Assembly (NCBI GenBank): GCA_946616295.1
Contig: CAMOIU010000024.1
Coordinates: 1-39,879 of the forward strand
Length of the DNA stretch: 39,879 nt
Reading direction: 5' to 3'
From: CAG-791 sp002392385
Lineage (GTDB): Bacteria > Bacillota > Clostridia > Lachnospirales > Lachnospiraceae
Below are positions 30,596 through 39,238 of the stretch, piece by piece; the first letter of the stretch is position 1, and each line of letters opens with the position of its first letter. Both the position numbers and the translations under genes were made by a program. The notes below the pieces were generated by a model. The model made no database searches, was not told the DNA's origin, and saw only the letters and a program-made list of their open reading frames with translations.

Positions 30596-32992
30596 ATGAG
30601 GAAACATTGTTTTAATGATGACTGGACCTGTCGCTGCCTGACCAGAGAAGAGCCTGCCGTGCAGGTGACGATCCCCCACGACGCCATGATCTCGGAGCCC
30701 CGCAGCCCGGAGAGCCGCGGCGAGGGCAATATCGGCTGGTTCATCGGCGGGGACTATGAGTACCTGAAGACCTTCACACCCCCCGCGGAATGGAAGGGTC
30801 AGCATGTCCTTCTGGAGTTCGAGGGCGTCTATCACAACGCGGAGGTCTGGCTCAACGATGAGAAGCTGGCCTTCCGTCCTTACGGCTACACCAATTTCTA
30901 CGTGGACATCACGGACGCCCTGCAGTGGGACGGCGAGAACACGCTGAAGGTCATCGCCCGCAACAGCGATCAGCCCAACAGCCGCTGGTACAGCGGTACC
31001 GGCATCTATCGTCCCGTCAATGTCTGGACGGGCGGGGACAGATATATCCCTGTCAACGGCGTGAAGATCCGCACCACCGATTATAAGACCGGCAGGATCG
31101 AGGTCCAGGTCCGGACCACCGTGCCCGGCCTGATCCGCGTGGAGATCCTGGACGGCAATGACGTCGTGGTCTCCACGGAGTTCGAGGCCAGCAAGAATGT
31201 CGTGAACTTCCCCATCCGTGTGCCGGACGCCAGGCTCTGGGATACAGAGAATCCCAACCTCTATAAGGCCAGGGTGACCTTCGGGGACGATGTGGTGGAA
31301 GAAACCTTCGGCATCCGCACACTGGCCTGGTCGGCCGCGGAAGGCATGACCATCAACGGACAGCGTGTGATCCTGCGCGGCGCCTGCATCCATCACGACA
31401 ACGGCCTTCTGGGAGCCTGCGCCTTCCCGGAGGCGGAGGAGAGGAAGGTCCGCCTGCACAAGGAGAACGGCTACAACGCCCTTCGCAGCGCCCACAACCC
31501 CTGCTCCAAGGCCATGCTGGATGCCTGCGACAGACTGGGCATGCTCATGATGGATGAGTTCGTGGACGCCTGGACCATGCACAAGACCCGGTATGACTAT
31601 GTCACCTACCTCAAGGACTGGTGGAAGGAAGACCTCCGGGACATGGTCGACAAGGACTACAACCATCCCAGCGTCATCGCCTATTCCACCGGCAACGAGG
31701 TCGCGGAGACCGCCAGGCCCGAGGGCATTGCCTTCACGGGAGAGATGACAGGCTACCTGCACAGCCTGGACGCCACCAGACCCGTGTCCTGCGGCATCAA
31801 TATTTTCTTCAACTTCCTCAGCAGCATCGGCCTGGGCGTCTACAGCGACGAGAAGGCCGCCAAGGAGGCGGAGGCCGCCGCGGCCGCACCGGAAGGCAAG
31901 AAGAAGAAAAAGGCTGCCGTCGGCAGTGAATTCTACAACAAGCTGGCCTGCATCATGGGCGACAAGTTCATGAAGTTCGGCGCCACCCTCTATCCCTGCG
32001 ACGTCAAGACCCGCGGCGCCTATGCCAACATGGACATCGCCGGCTATAACTACGGCATCTGGCGCTACAAGAAGGATATGAAGAAGTATCCCGACCGCAT
32101 CATCCTGGGTTCGGAGACCTTCTGCAAGGACGCCTGGCTCTTCTGGGATATCGCCAAGGAGAATCCGGCCATCATCGGCGACTATGTCTGGGCAGGCATG
32201 GACTACATCGGTGAGACCGGCATGGGCGCGCCCGAGTACGGCGACTACCGCATGACGGCCGAGGAGACCCAGATGACGGGCGGCAACGGACGCATCGACA
32301 TCACCGGCAAGCGCCGGGCGGAGGCCGCCTATACACTGGTGGCACTGGAACAGGTGCCGGGTCCCCTGATCGGCGTACAGCCGGTGGACCGCACCGACAA
32401 TCCCAACCTCACCGGCTGGTCCCTGACCAAGGCGATCGAAAGCTGGGCATGGAACGGCTGCGAGGGCATGAAGGCCACCGTAGAGGTCTATTCCAGGGCC
32501 GCGGAGGTGGAACTCTTCCTGGGCGGCAAGAGCGTCGGACGCAAGAAGACCTCCAAGACAGCCCGCACACTCTTCACAGTGAATTATGAGGAGGAAGACC
32601 TCACGGCTGTTTCCTACGACAGCGCCGGCAGGGAGACCGGCCGCTATACTCTGCAGGCAGCAGGCCCGGAGACCGAGCTGCAGATCCTGCCCGAGGAGGC
32701 ACCGGAGGCCGGGAAGCTCTGCTTCGTGCGGCTGCGCTATACCGATCAGGAAGGAGTATGGAAGCCGCTGGAGCGACAGCTTCTGACAGTCACCGTGGAA
32801 GGGGGAGAACTCCTCGGCCTGGGCTGTGCCAATTCCTATGTGAAGGGCAATTACACCACCAACACGACAGATACATATTACGGAGAGGCACTGGCGGTGG
32901 TGCGGCCTGACGGCAGCGGCGACCTGAAGATCTCCGTGCTGGAGAAGGTGACAGACCAGACGACAGAGAAGGTCATCCCTGTCAGGGGCTGA
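30596..32992 (+). CDS. Glycoside hydrolase family 2 (beta-galactosidase/glucuronidase type)
   Basis: This 798-aa cytoplasmic retaining glycosidase has the GH2 layout: a sugar-binding jelly roll (about 1-150, ending RWYSGTGIYRPVNVW), an Ig-like domain (about 155-245), a TIM barrel (about 250-560) and a C-terminal beta-domain. The acid/base is E368 in STGNEVAE and the nucleophile is E507 in LGSETFCKDA. GACIHHDNG near 263 matches the family. A Lys/Ala/Glu-rich insertion (about 414-442, including KKKKKAA) interrupts the barrel and looks like a flexible loop. AGAGGG lies 6 bases upstream. Substrate specificity (galactoside, glucuronide or other) is open. Confidence 0.91.
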   Translation: MRKHCFNDDWTCRCLTREEPAVQVTIPHDAMISEPRSPESRGEGNIGWFIGGDYEYLKTFTPPAEWKGQHVLLEFEGVYHNAEVWLNDEKLAFRPYGYTNFYVDITDALQWDGENTLKVIARNSDQPNSRWYSGTGIYRPVNVWTGGDRYIPVNGVKIRTTDYKTGRIEVQVRTTVPGLIRVEILDGNDVVVSTEFEASKNVVNFPIRVPDARLWDTENPNLYKARVTFGDDVVEETFGIRTLAWSAAEGMTINGQRVILRGACIHHDNGLLGACAFPEAEERKVRLHKENGYNALRSAHNPCSKAMLDACDRLGMLMMDEFVDAWTMHKTRYDYVTYLKDWWKEDLRDMVDKDYNHPSVIAYSTGNEVAETARPEGIAFTGEMTGYLHSLDATRPVSCGINIFFNFLSSIGLGVYSDEKAAKEAEAAAAAPEGKKKKKAAVGSEFYNKLACIMGDKFMKFGATLYPCDVKTRGAYANMDIAGYNYGIWRYKKDMKKYPDRIILGSETFCKDAWLFWDIAKENPAIIGDYVWAGMDYIGETGMGAPEYGDYRMTAEETQMTGGNGRIDITGKRRAEAAYTLVALEQVPGPLIGVQPVDRTDNPNLTGWSLTKAIESWAWNGCEGMKATVEVYSRAAEVELFLGGKSVGRKKTSKTARTLFTVNYEEEDLTAVSYDSAGRETGRYTLQAAGPETELQILPEEAPEAGKLCFVRLRYTDQEGVWKPLERQLLTVTVEGGELLGLGCANSYVKGNYTTNTTDTYYGEALAVVRPDGSGDLKISVLEKVTDQTTEKVIPVRG

Positions 32993-33043
32993 TCCCGGGG
33001 CCGTCACGGAGACCGTCATAAATGAAAGGGGAAGAAAGAAAAA

Positions 33044-34753
33044 ATGGGCAAATTTTTTGAGAATCCGGCGCTGAAGACGCGGATCACATCCTCCAGCGTC
33101 AAGCTGCAGGAGATGTTTATCGGCTATCTTCTGGCTCCTCTGTGCGCCATGATGGCCAACTCCATCTTCAGCGCCTATCTGACCAGATACTACGCGGACG
33201 TTATCGGACTTACGGACAGCCAGTTCGGCGTTTTCTCCATGATGCTGCCGATCATCTCGGCCATCGTGGTGGTGGCGGGCAACCTCTTCGTCGGCCAGCT
33301 GATCGACAACACCCGCACACCCGCCGGTAAGGCCCGTCCTTACCTGCTGCTGTCGGCGCCGGTCATGGCAGTCGCCATCGTCCTTCTGTTCATGACGCCC
33401 GGCGGCGACAACGCTCAGTCCACCAACTACCTCATGAAGATGGTCTGGATCGCCGTGTCCTTCAACCTCTTCTATTCCGTCGGCTATCCCTGCTACTACA
33501 CGGCCCACAGCTCCATGGTGGCGCTGTCGACCAGAAACGGCGGACAGAGGGGCGTTCTGGCGACCCTGTCCAATGCCTCCATGGTCGCGGCGGCCGGCGT
33601 CGGCGCCAGTATCCTGGTGCCTGTCCTCCTGCAGCCCTTCATGTTCGTGACCGGCACAGACGGCACCATCGACCGTGTGCAGTCCTACGCCAACTGGCGC
33701 ATCCTGGGCATCGCCCTGGCTGTCCTGACAGCCCTGGGCATCCTGCTGGAATACTTCTTCACCCGTGAGAGGATCACGGAGGAATCCATGGCCCTGGGCG
33801 TGAAGGAGGAGAAGCTCCCCATGTCCACCCATGTCAAGGCCTGCACATCTGAGAAGTACTGGTGGATGGTGGTCCTGTTCATCCTCTTCTTCCAGATGGG
33901 CCAGCTGGTCAAGAACACATCCATGAGCTTCTATGTCCGCTGGATGTTCGACAGCGTCATCGCCTCCTCCACACCGGAGTCGGCTTCCGGCGCCCTCATG
34001 TCCACCCTGGGTCTGGTCGGCGGACTTCCCTCGGCGGTCGGCATGGTCATCGCCTGGCCCCTGGCCAGCAAGCTGGGCAAGAAGAGAGCCATCGTGCTCG
34101 GCCTGATCCTGTCCCTGGCGGGCGGCGTTGTCGCCTTCCTGAACGTGCATAACTTCGTGACAGTGACCCTGGGTGTCGTGCTCAAGGCGGTCGGTATCAT
34201 CCCCGCCCAGTACGTGATGGTCGCCCTCCTGTCCGACGTGCTGGATCACCTGGAAGCCAAGAACGGCTTCAGAAGCGACGGTTTTACCATGTCCATTTAT
34301 GGCGCCACCATGGTGGGCCTGGCGGTTCTGTCCATGGGTATCGTCAATATCTTCCTGGGCGCTCTCGGCTATGACGCGACCCTGACCAGGCAGGCGGCCT
34401 CCACGGAGACCGGTATGGTGATCGCTTACCTCTGCATGGATATGATCGGATTCGCCCTGTCCATCATCCTGTTGCTCCGCATGGATGTCGAGAAGTATAT
34501 CGACGAGGACAAGGCCATCATCCTTGAGAGACAGAAGCAGGCTGTCCTCGCGGAGGGCGGCACCTGGATCGATCCCGAGGAGCGTGCCCGTCTTGAGCAG
34601 GAAGAGGCTGACCGCAAGGCGGAGGAAGAGCGCATCGCCGAGCTGAAGAAGCTCTGCGCGGAGAAAGGCCTCAGCTTCGAGGAAGAGGAGCGCAAGTATC
34701 AGGAGCAGAAGGAAAAGAGAAAGAACAGCCTGATCGGAAAGCTCCTGGGCTGA
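33044..34753 (+). CDS. GPH-family sugar:cation symporter
   Basis: This 569-aa transporter has about 12 helices, of the glycoside-pentoside-hexuronide type (MelB-like, MFS fold), importing sugars with Na+ or H+. The N-terminal loop GNLFVGQLIDNTRTPAGKARPYLL carries the family motif with the cation-site Asp and Arg. Helices run to about residue 482. A charged C-terminal tail (about 483-569, rich in Glu, Lys and Arg, probably coiled-coil) extends into the cytoplasm and is longer than in MelB. It lies between glycosidase genes, so it probably brings in the oligosaccharides they cut. GGGGAAGAAAG precedes the ATG. Confidence 0.9.
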   Translation: MGKFFENPALKTRITSSSVKLQEMFIGYLLAPLCAMMANSIFSAYLTRYYADVIGLTDSQFGVFSMMLPIISAIVVVAGNLFVGQLIDNTRTPAGKARPYLLLSAPVMAVAIVLLFMTPGGDNAQSTNYLMKMVWIAVSFNLFYSVGYPCYYTAHSSMVALSTRNGGQRGVLATLSNASMVAAAGVGASILVPVLLQPFMFVTGTDGTIDRVQSYANWRILGIALAVLTALGILLEYFFTRERITEESMALGVKEEKLPMSTHVKACTSEKYWWMVVLFILFFQMGQLVKNTSMSFYVRWMFDSVIASSTPESASGALMSTLGLVGGLPSAVGMVIAWPLASKLGKKRAIVLGLILSLAGGVVAFLNVHNFVTVTLGVVLKAVGIIPAQYVMVALLSDVLDHLEAKNGFRSDGFTMSIYGATMVGLAVLSMGIVNIFLGALGYDATLTRQAASTETGMVIAYLCMDMIGFALSIILLLRMDVEKYIDEDKAIILERQKQAVLAEGGTWIDPEERARLEQEEADRKAEEERIAELKKLCAEKGLSFEEEERKYQEQKEKRKNSLIGKLLG

Positions 34754-34803
34754 TGCGGAGGTAAAGCCGGGTTGATTTTATTCCGGCGGATAGGTATGAT
34801 TAA

Positions 34804-34834
34804 TTACAGGCAGCCCCTGAAAGGCTGCCTGTAA
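34804..34834. other. 12-bp inverted-repeat hairpin before the GH78 gene
   Basis: TTACAGGCAGCC (34804-34815) pairs perfectly with GGCTGCCTGTAA (34823-34834). It lies between the symporter stop and the GH78 start. The next bases are ATGCTATATTC and not a T-run, so it would at most be a partial terminator that lowers downstream expression. Confidence 0.5.
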
Positions 34835-34858
34835 ATGCTATATTCAGGGAGCTCTTAC

Positions 34859-36940
34859 ATGGAAAGTAAGCAGACAGGCTGGCTCTGGTATCCCGGAGAC
34901 CTGGAACTCTATCATACACTCAGACAGAATTTCTCCCGTGTGGAGCGGGGTATGGGCTGGCCGGCCTACTGGAAGAGCAGCAGCTTCCGGCAGCGGGTGG
35001 TCTTCTGGCGTGAATACCGGCTGACGGAGCAGACCTCCTTCCGCGTTTATGCCCGGGGACAGGGCTTTGTCCGGGTGATCGAGGAGACGGAGGGGGACTG
35101 GCATATCGATGAGATCTCCCGGTCTCATGAGCGCCGGGAGTATAAATATCCCTTTGGGGACACCATCACCTGCGGCCCCGGCAAGGTCACGGTGATCATT
35201 CATGTGGGGCGGATCGAGGCGCTTCCCGCCGCCTACGTGGAGGGCGATGTGATCCGGTCGGATGTCGGCTGGCAGGCGGATGACTATGTCCGTCCCGTAC
35301 CGGCGGCGAGTGATCCTGTCTTCAATGACAAGGACCAGGACCCGGCTGAGTGGCCCTGTGCCGTGGAGCGGATGGCCCCTGTCCGGACGGAAGAGGTCCC
35401 GGGCGGGACACTCTATGAGTGGGAGACGGAGCTGACCGCCGCCCTTGAGATCACAGCGGCGCCGGACCGTCTGGCCGCCATGACGGTATACCCGGGAGAA
35501 TCCCGGGATGAGGCCCTGGATACAGAACATTGCTACCTGCGCTGGAAGCCGGAGATCACGGCGGACAGGGGACAGACGGCCCTCGGACGGACGCCCGTCT
35601 GCGCGGTCCGCTATGCTTTCATCCCCGGCCCGCCCGTGGAGGTGCAGGCCCTCTACCAGTATGTGGATTATCCCGTGCGGGCATCTTTTGTCTGCGACGA
35701 TCCCCTGCTGAACCGGATCTGGGAGGTGGCTGTGCACACCTTCCGGCTCTGCTGCGGTGTCTTCTTCATCGACGGCATCAAGAGAGACCGGTGGATCTGG
35801 AGCGGGGACGCCTATCAGAGCATGTTCGTCAACCGCTATCTGCTGGCAGACCCGGGGATCGAGAGGCGGACCCTCCTGGCGCTCCGGGGGAGCGACCCCA
35901 TGGAGACCCATATCAATACGATCATGGACTACTCCCTCTTCTGGGTCCTGGCGGTGCAGGAGCATTATTACAGCGCCTGGGACAAGGATTTTCTCGCGTC
36001 TGTATATCCCAAGGTCTGCAGCCTTCTGGATTTCTGTGCGGGAAGGCTGGATGACAAGGGCTTCCTGACAGCCAGGGACAGGGACTGGGTCTATATCGAC
36101 TGGGCAGATCTGGACAAGGAAGGCCCCATAGCCGGCGAGCAGTTCTTATACGCCGCCGCGCTGAAGGCCGCCGCGGAGATGGCGGAGATACTGGGCGAGA
36201 CGGACAGGCAGGCGACTTACGCCCGGCAGGCCCAGGCCCTGCGGGAACAGATCCGCAGCTATTACTGGTCCGAGGAAAAAGGCGCCTATATCGACAGCTT
36301 TGTATCCGGCAGGAAGCACGTCACCCGGCAGACCAACATTCTGGCCCTGCGTACGGGCATGGCGGATGAGGACCAGACGGACCGGATCCTGGAGAACGTG
36401 CTTCTGTCCGATGAAGCGGCACCGATCCGGACACCCTATTTCCAGTTTTATGCCCTGGACGCCCTGGGACAGCTGGAGCAGTACGACGAGATCCTCGCGG
36501 CTATCCGCGGCTACTGGGGCGGTATGCTGGAGCGCGGCGCCGTGACCTTCTGGGAGGAATTCGATCCCGCGGTGACGGGAACGGCCCAGTATGACATGTA
36601 CGGCGACCGGTTCGGCAAGAGCCTGTGCCATGCCTGGGCAGCCAGTCCGGTCTACCTGCTGGCCAGGTATCTGGTGGGACTGGAGACGATCATGGACTGC
36701 AGCGAGGGAGAGGAGAAACTGTCATTTATACTCGCGCCCCAGCTCTCTTACTTCGGAAAGCTGGACTGCACATTGCCGGTGGGCATGGACGGAGCCTCCG
36801 TGCAGCTGTACTGGGACGGTCACAGCCTCAGGGTAAGGGCGGACGGCACGGAGGGCTATCTGCGGGCAGATGGCTGCACGCATTACAAACTGGAGGACGG
36901 GGTCGAATTCGTTACGGAGGATTACCGGGAGGACAGATAA
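34859..36940 (+). CDS. Alpha-L-rhamnosidase-like glycoside hydrolase, family 78
   Basis: This 693-aa cytoplasmic inverting enzyme probably releases L-rhamnose. N-terminal beta-domains (about 1-280) precede an (alpha/alpha)6 barrel (about 285-610) and a C-terminal beta-domain. The GH78 signature appears as DGIKRDRWIWSGD: D305, D310 and D317 align with D567, E572 and D579 of the Bacillus enzyme RhaB, so the general-acid Glu is Asp here, as in a divergent branch of the family. The base is likely E566 or E567 (TFWEEFDP), followed by SLCHAWAASPVYLLARY. The start at 34859 has GGGAG 8 bases upstream; an ATG at 34835 borders the hairpin and was rejected. The response-regulator gene abuts its stop. 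Confidence 0.83.
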   Translation: MESKQTGWLWYPGDLELYHTLRQNFSRVERGMGWPAYWKSSSFRQRVVFWREYRLTEQTSFRVYARGQGFVRVIEETEGDWHIDEISRSHERREYKYPFGDTITCGPGKVTVIIHVGRIEALPAAYVEGDVIRSDVGWQADDYVRPVPAASDPVFNDKDQDPAEWPCAVERMAPVRTEEVPGGTLYEWETELTAALEITAAPDRLAAMTVYPGESRDEALDTEHCYLRWKPEITADRGQTALGRTPVCAVRYAFIPGPPVEVQALYQYVDYPVRASFVCDDPLLNRIWEVAVHTFRLCCGVFFIDGIKRDRWIWSGDAYQSMFVNRYLLADPGIERRTLLALRGSDPMETHINTIMDYSLFWVLAVQEHYYSAWDKDFLASVYPKVCSLLDFCAGRLDDKGFLTARDRDWVYIDWADLDKEGPIAGEQFLYAAALKAAAEMAEILGETDRQATYARQAQALREQIRSYYWSEEKGAYIDSFVSGRKHVTRQTNILALRTGMADEDQTDRILENVLLSDEAAPIRTPYFQFYALDALGQLEQYDEILAAIRGYWGGMLERGAVTFWEEFDPAVTGTAQYDMYGDRFGKSLCHAWAASPVYLLARYLVGLETIMDCSEGEEKLSFILAPQLSYFGKLDCTLPVGMDGASVQLYWDGHSLRVRADGTEGYLRADGCTHYKLEDGVEFVTEDYREDR

Positions 36941-37642
36941 GTGTATCGGATCGCGATCATAGAGGACGACAGCAAATGCCGTGCAGAAATCAGAGACTAC
37001 CTGCGCCGCTATGAGAGAGAGAACGAGTGTACCTTTGAGATCAGAGAATTCTCTGACGGGGACGCGGTCGTGGAGAACTATTCCGCGGATTACGATATCC
37101 TGCTGATGGATATCGAACTGCCGCTTCTGAACGGCATGAGTGCCGCTGAGGAGATCCGGCGGATGGATATGGACGTGGAGATCATCTTCGTGACCAATTC
37201 TCCCCAATACGCCATCCGCGGCTACCGGGTAGGGGCCCTGGATTACCTGCTCAAGCCGGTTAAGTATGAAGACGCGGCCCAGACCCTGGACAGGGCCATC
37301 TCCAGAAGGAAGGCCGGGACCGAGCGTTTTCTGGTCCTCAATGTCAAGGGCGGACGTCAGCGGATCCGGGTCCACAGCATCCGTTATGTGGAGGTGCGGG
37401 ACCACAATCTGACCTACCACACCACGGAGGGCGAGATCACTACCAGGGGGACCTTCCGGGAGACGGAGGAGGAACTGATGCAGGAGGGTTTCTTCCACTG
37501 CAATAAGGGCATCCTGGTCAATCTTGCCTTCGTGGACGGTATTGAGGGACAGGAGATCCGGCTCGGCAGCGATGTGCTGCGGCTGGGCAACAACCGCAAG
37601 AGAGCCTTTATGGACGCCCTGAACCGATACATGAGCATGTGA
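36941..37642 (+). CDS. LytTR-family response regulator
   Basis: This 233-aa two-component regulator has a receiver domain (about 1-120) with the acidic pair E8/D9-D10, phospho-acceptor D57 (LLMDIELP), T85 and K105 (LLKPV), and a LytTR DNA-binding domain (about 133-231; RYVEVRDHNLTYHT, FFHCNKGILVNL). It starts at GTG directly after the GH78 stop codon, with GGGAGGACAG at a normal distance, so it is co-transcribed with the sugar genes. LytTR proteins bind paired 9-bp repeats upstream of targets. The likely targets are this glycosidase cluster, though that is inferred from position. Confidence 0.92.
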   Translation: MYRIAIIEDDSKCRAEIRDYLRRYERENECTFEIREFSDGDAVVENYSADYDILLMDIELPLLNGMSAAEEIRRMDMDVEIIFVTNSPQYAIRGYRVGALDYLLKPVKYEDAAQTLDRAISRRKAGTERFLVLNVKGGRQRIRVHSIRYVEVRDHNLTYHTTEGEITTRGTFRETEEELMQEGFFHCNKGILVNLAFVDGIEGQEIRLGSDVLRLGNNRKRAFMDALNRYMSM

Positions 37643-37695
37643 CCGGATCGTCAGCAGGGACGGGACAGCAGAGATGACTTGCGGGAGAGGCGGCT

Positions 37696-39093
37696 ATGTG
37701 GACTATACCACCGCTGGATCTTACAGAAACACCGGGCATATATTATTCACTGGCCTACGGGTTCAGTGCGATTCTGTTTATACGTCTGAACCGTCAGAGA
37801 CAGGGGAAGGGCCGATTTGTGACCTTTGCCCTGCTGTGGGCGGTTCAGATGCTCTTTATGCTGTTCACTTATCGTATCGAGCAGCGATATTTCATGCTCT
37901 GTCTGGCTGTACATGTTCTGATGATCTACGGCATGATCCGCAGCTGCTGCGTCATGGACAGGACGACGTGTGCCTATTATACGGTGCGGGCCTATATGGT
38001 GGGGGAATTCGCGGCCTCTCTGGAATGGCAGTTCTTCTACTATGCCCTGACCGCCCTCCGGATGCCCCTGAGTATGTGCCTCAATCTGGGACTCCTGATC
38101 ATCACCCACGGGGTGACCTTCTCTGTGATCAGTTATCTGGAGGGCCGCTGCGGCGGAAAGAATGAGCATCTGCCCATCACCTGGAAGGAGCTGAGAAATG
38201 TGGTGTTGATCACAGCGGTGATCTATGCCATCAGCAATATCAGCTACGCTCTGCGCAACACACCCTTCAGCAGTCAGTGGACCATGGAGATCTATACCAT
38301 CCGCACACTGGCGGATCTGGGAGGGATCGCCATCCTGTTCGGCTACCACATGGTCCTGCATGAGATGCATACGCGGCAGGAGGCGGACCGGCTGCAGGCG
38401 GTCCTGGACCGGGAGTACACGCATTATCAGGCCTCCAGGGACGCCATGGACCTGGTCAACCGGCGCTACCACGACCTCAAGCACCAGATCCTCTATCTGA
38501 AGAGCAGCATCACGGAAGAAGAGAGACGGTCGGCCCTCGATACCATGGAGGAGGAGATCAGCGGCTATGAGGCCCTCAGCCGGACGGGCCATCCCGTGGT
38601 GGACACGATCCTGTCGGAGAAGGGACTGCAGTGCCGGGACAGGAAGATCACCCTCAAGGTGATCGCGGACGGTGAGGCCATGGCCTTCCTTCCCACAGCG
38701 GAGATATGTTCCCTGCTGGGCAACTCCCTGGACAACGCCATAGAGGCGGCCTCACAGATCGCGAGGGAGGAGGAACGCCTGATCAGGGTCTACATCGAGC
38801 GCAGGAAGAGCTTTCTGCGGCTGTCCGTGGAGAACCGGTTCGTCACGCCGGTCCGCTACGCGGAGGGAGGCAAGACCGGGGACGGTACGTCCGCGGGGAC
38901 CGGGAAGAGCCGGCTGCCCCTGACCACCAAGGAGGACGCCTCCGCCCACGGCATCGGGCTGCGCAGCATTGAGAGCATAGCCCGGGCCCATGACGGCTCC
39001 CTGCAGATCCGCGCGGAGGACGGGTGGTTCCGCCTGCAGGTCCTGATCCCCATACCCCCGCAGGCAGGAAAGAAGAGCGGATCAGCCGGATGA
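37696..39093 (+). CDS. GHKL sensor histidine kinase (AgrC/YesM-like)
   Basis: This 465-aa sensor has about six membrane helices in residues 1-225, a linker helix (about 226-255), a His-box with phospho-acceptor H259 (NRRYHDLKHQI), and a HATPase with N box LLGNSLDNAIEAA (N347) and G box HGIGLRSIESIA. The layout matches AgrC-type kinases paired with LytTR regulators. Those sense peptides, but the gene's place behind a sugar cluster suggests a sugar-related or general signal. GGGAGAGG precedes the ATG. It follows the regulator by 53 bp. The signal cannot be read from sequence. Confidence 0.9.
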   Translation: MWTIPPLDLTETPGIYYSLAYGFSAILFIRLNRQRQGKGRFVTFALLWAVQMLFMLFTYRIEQRYFMLCLAVHVLMIYGMIRSCCVMDRTTCAYYTVRAYMVGEFAASLEWQFFYYALTALRMPLSMCLNLGLLIITHGVTFSVISYLEGRCGGKNEHLPITWKELRNVVLITAVIYAISNISYALRNTPFSSQWTMEIYTIRTLADLGGIAILFGYHMVLHEMHTRQEADRLQAVLDREYTHYQASRDAMDLVNRRYHDLKHQILYLKSSITEEERRSALDTMEEEISGYEALSRTGHPVVDTILSEKGLQCRDRKITLKVIADGEAMAFLPTAEICSLLGNSLDNAIEAASQIAREEERLIRVYIERRKSFLRLSVENRFVTPVRYAEGGKTGDGTSAGTGKSRLPLTTKEDASAHGIGLRSIESIARAHDGSLQIRAEDGWFRLQVLIPIPPQAGKKSGSAG

Positions 39094-39114
39094 AAAGGAT
39101 GCCGGAGACAGGAA

Positions 39115-39142
39115 TTGATAATTCTTTATCATTATTTAAAAA
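39115..39142 (+). promoter_or_regulatory. Weak promoter candidate and palindrome before pckA
   Basis: TTGATA (39115-39120) and TAAAAA (39137-39142) are 16 bases apart. The first box overlaps the palindrome TGATAA-TTCT-TTATCA (39116-39131), which could be an operator. A 145-bp AT-rich gap separates the kinase from pckA, consistent with a new transcription unit. Confidence 0.3.
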
Positions 39143-39238
39143 TGACTGATGACTTTACGGAACATTTGTGGTAATGTTACGTGTGAAAACGCAGAAACTA
39201 CAGACAGCCTGCTTAATTCAGAAAAGAGGTATTTAAGA

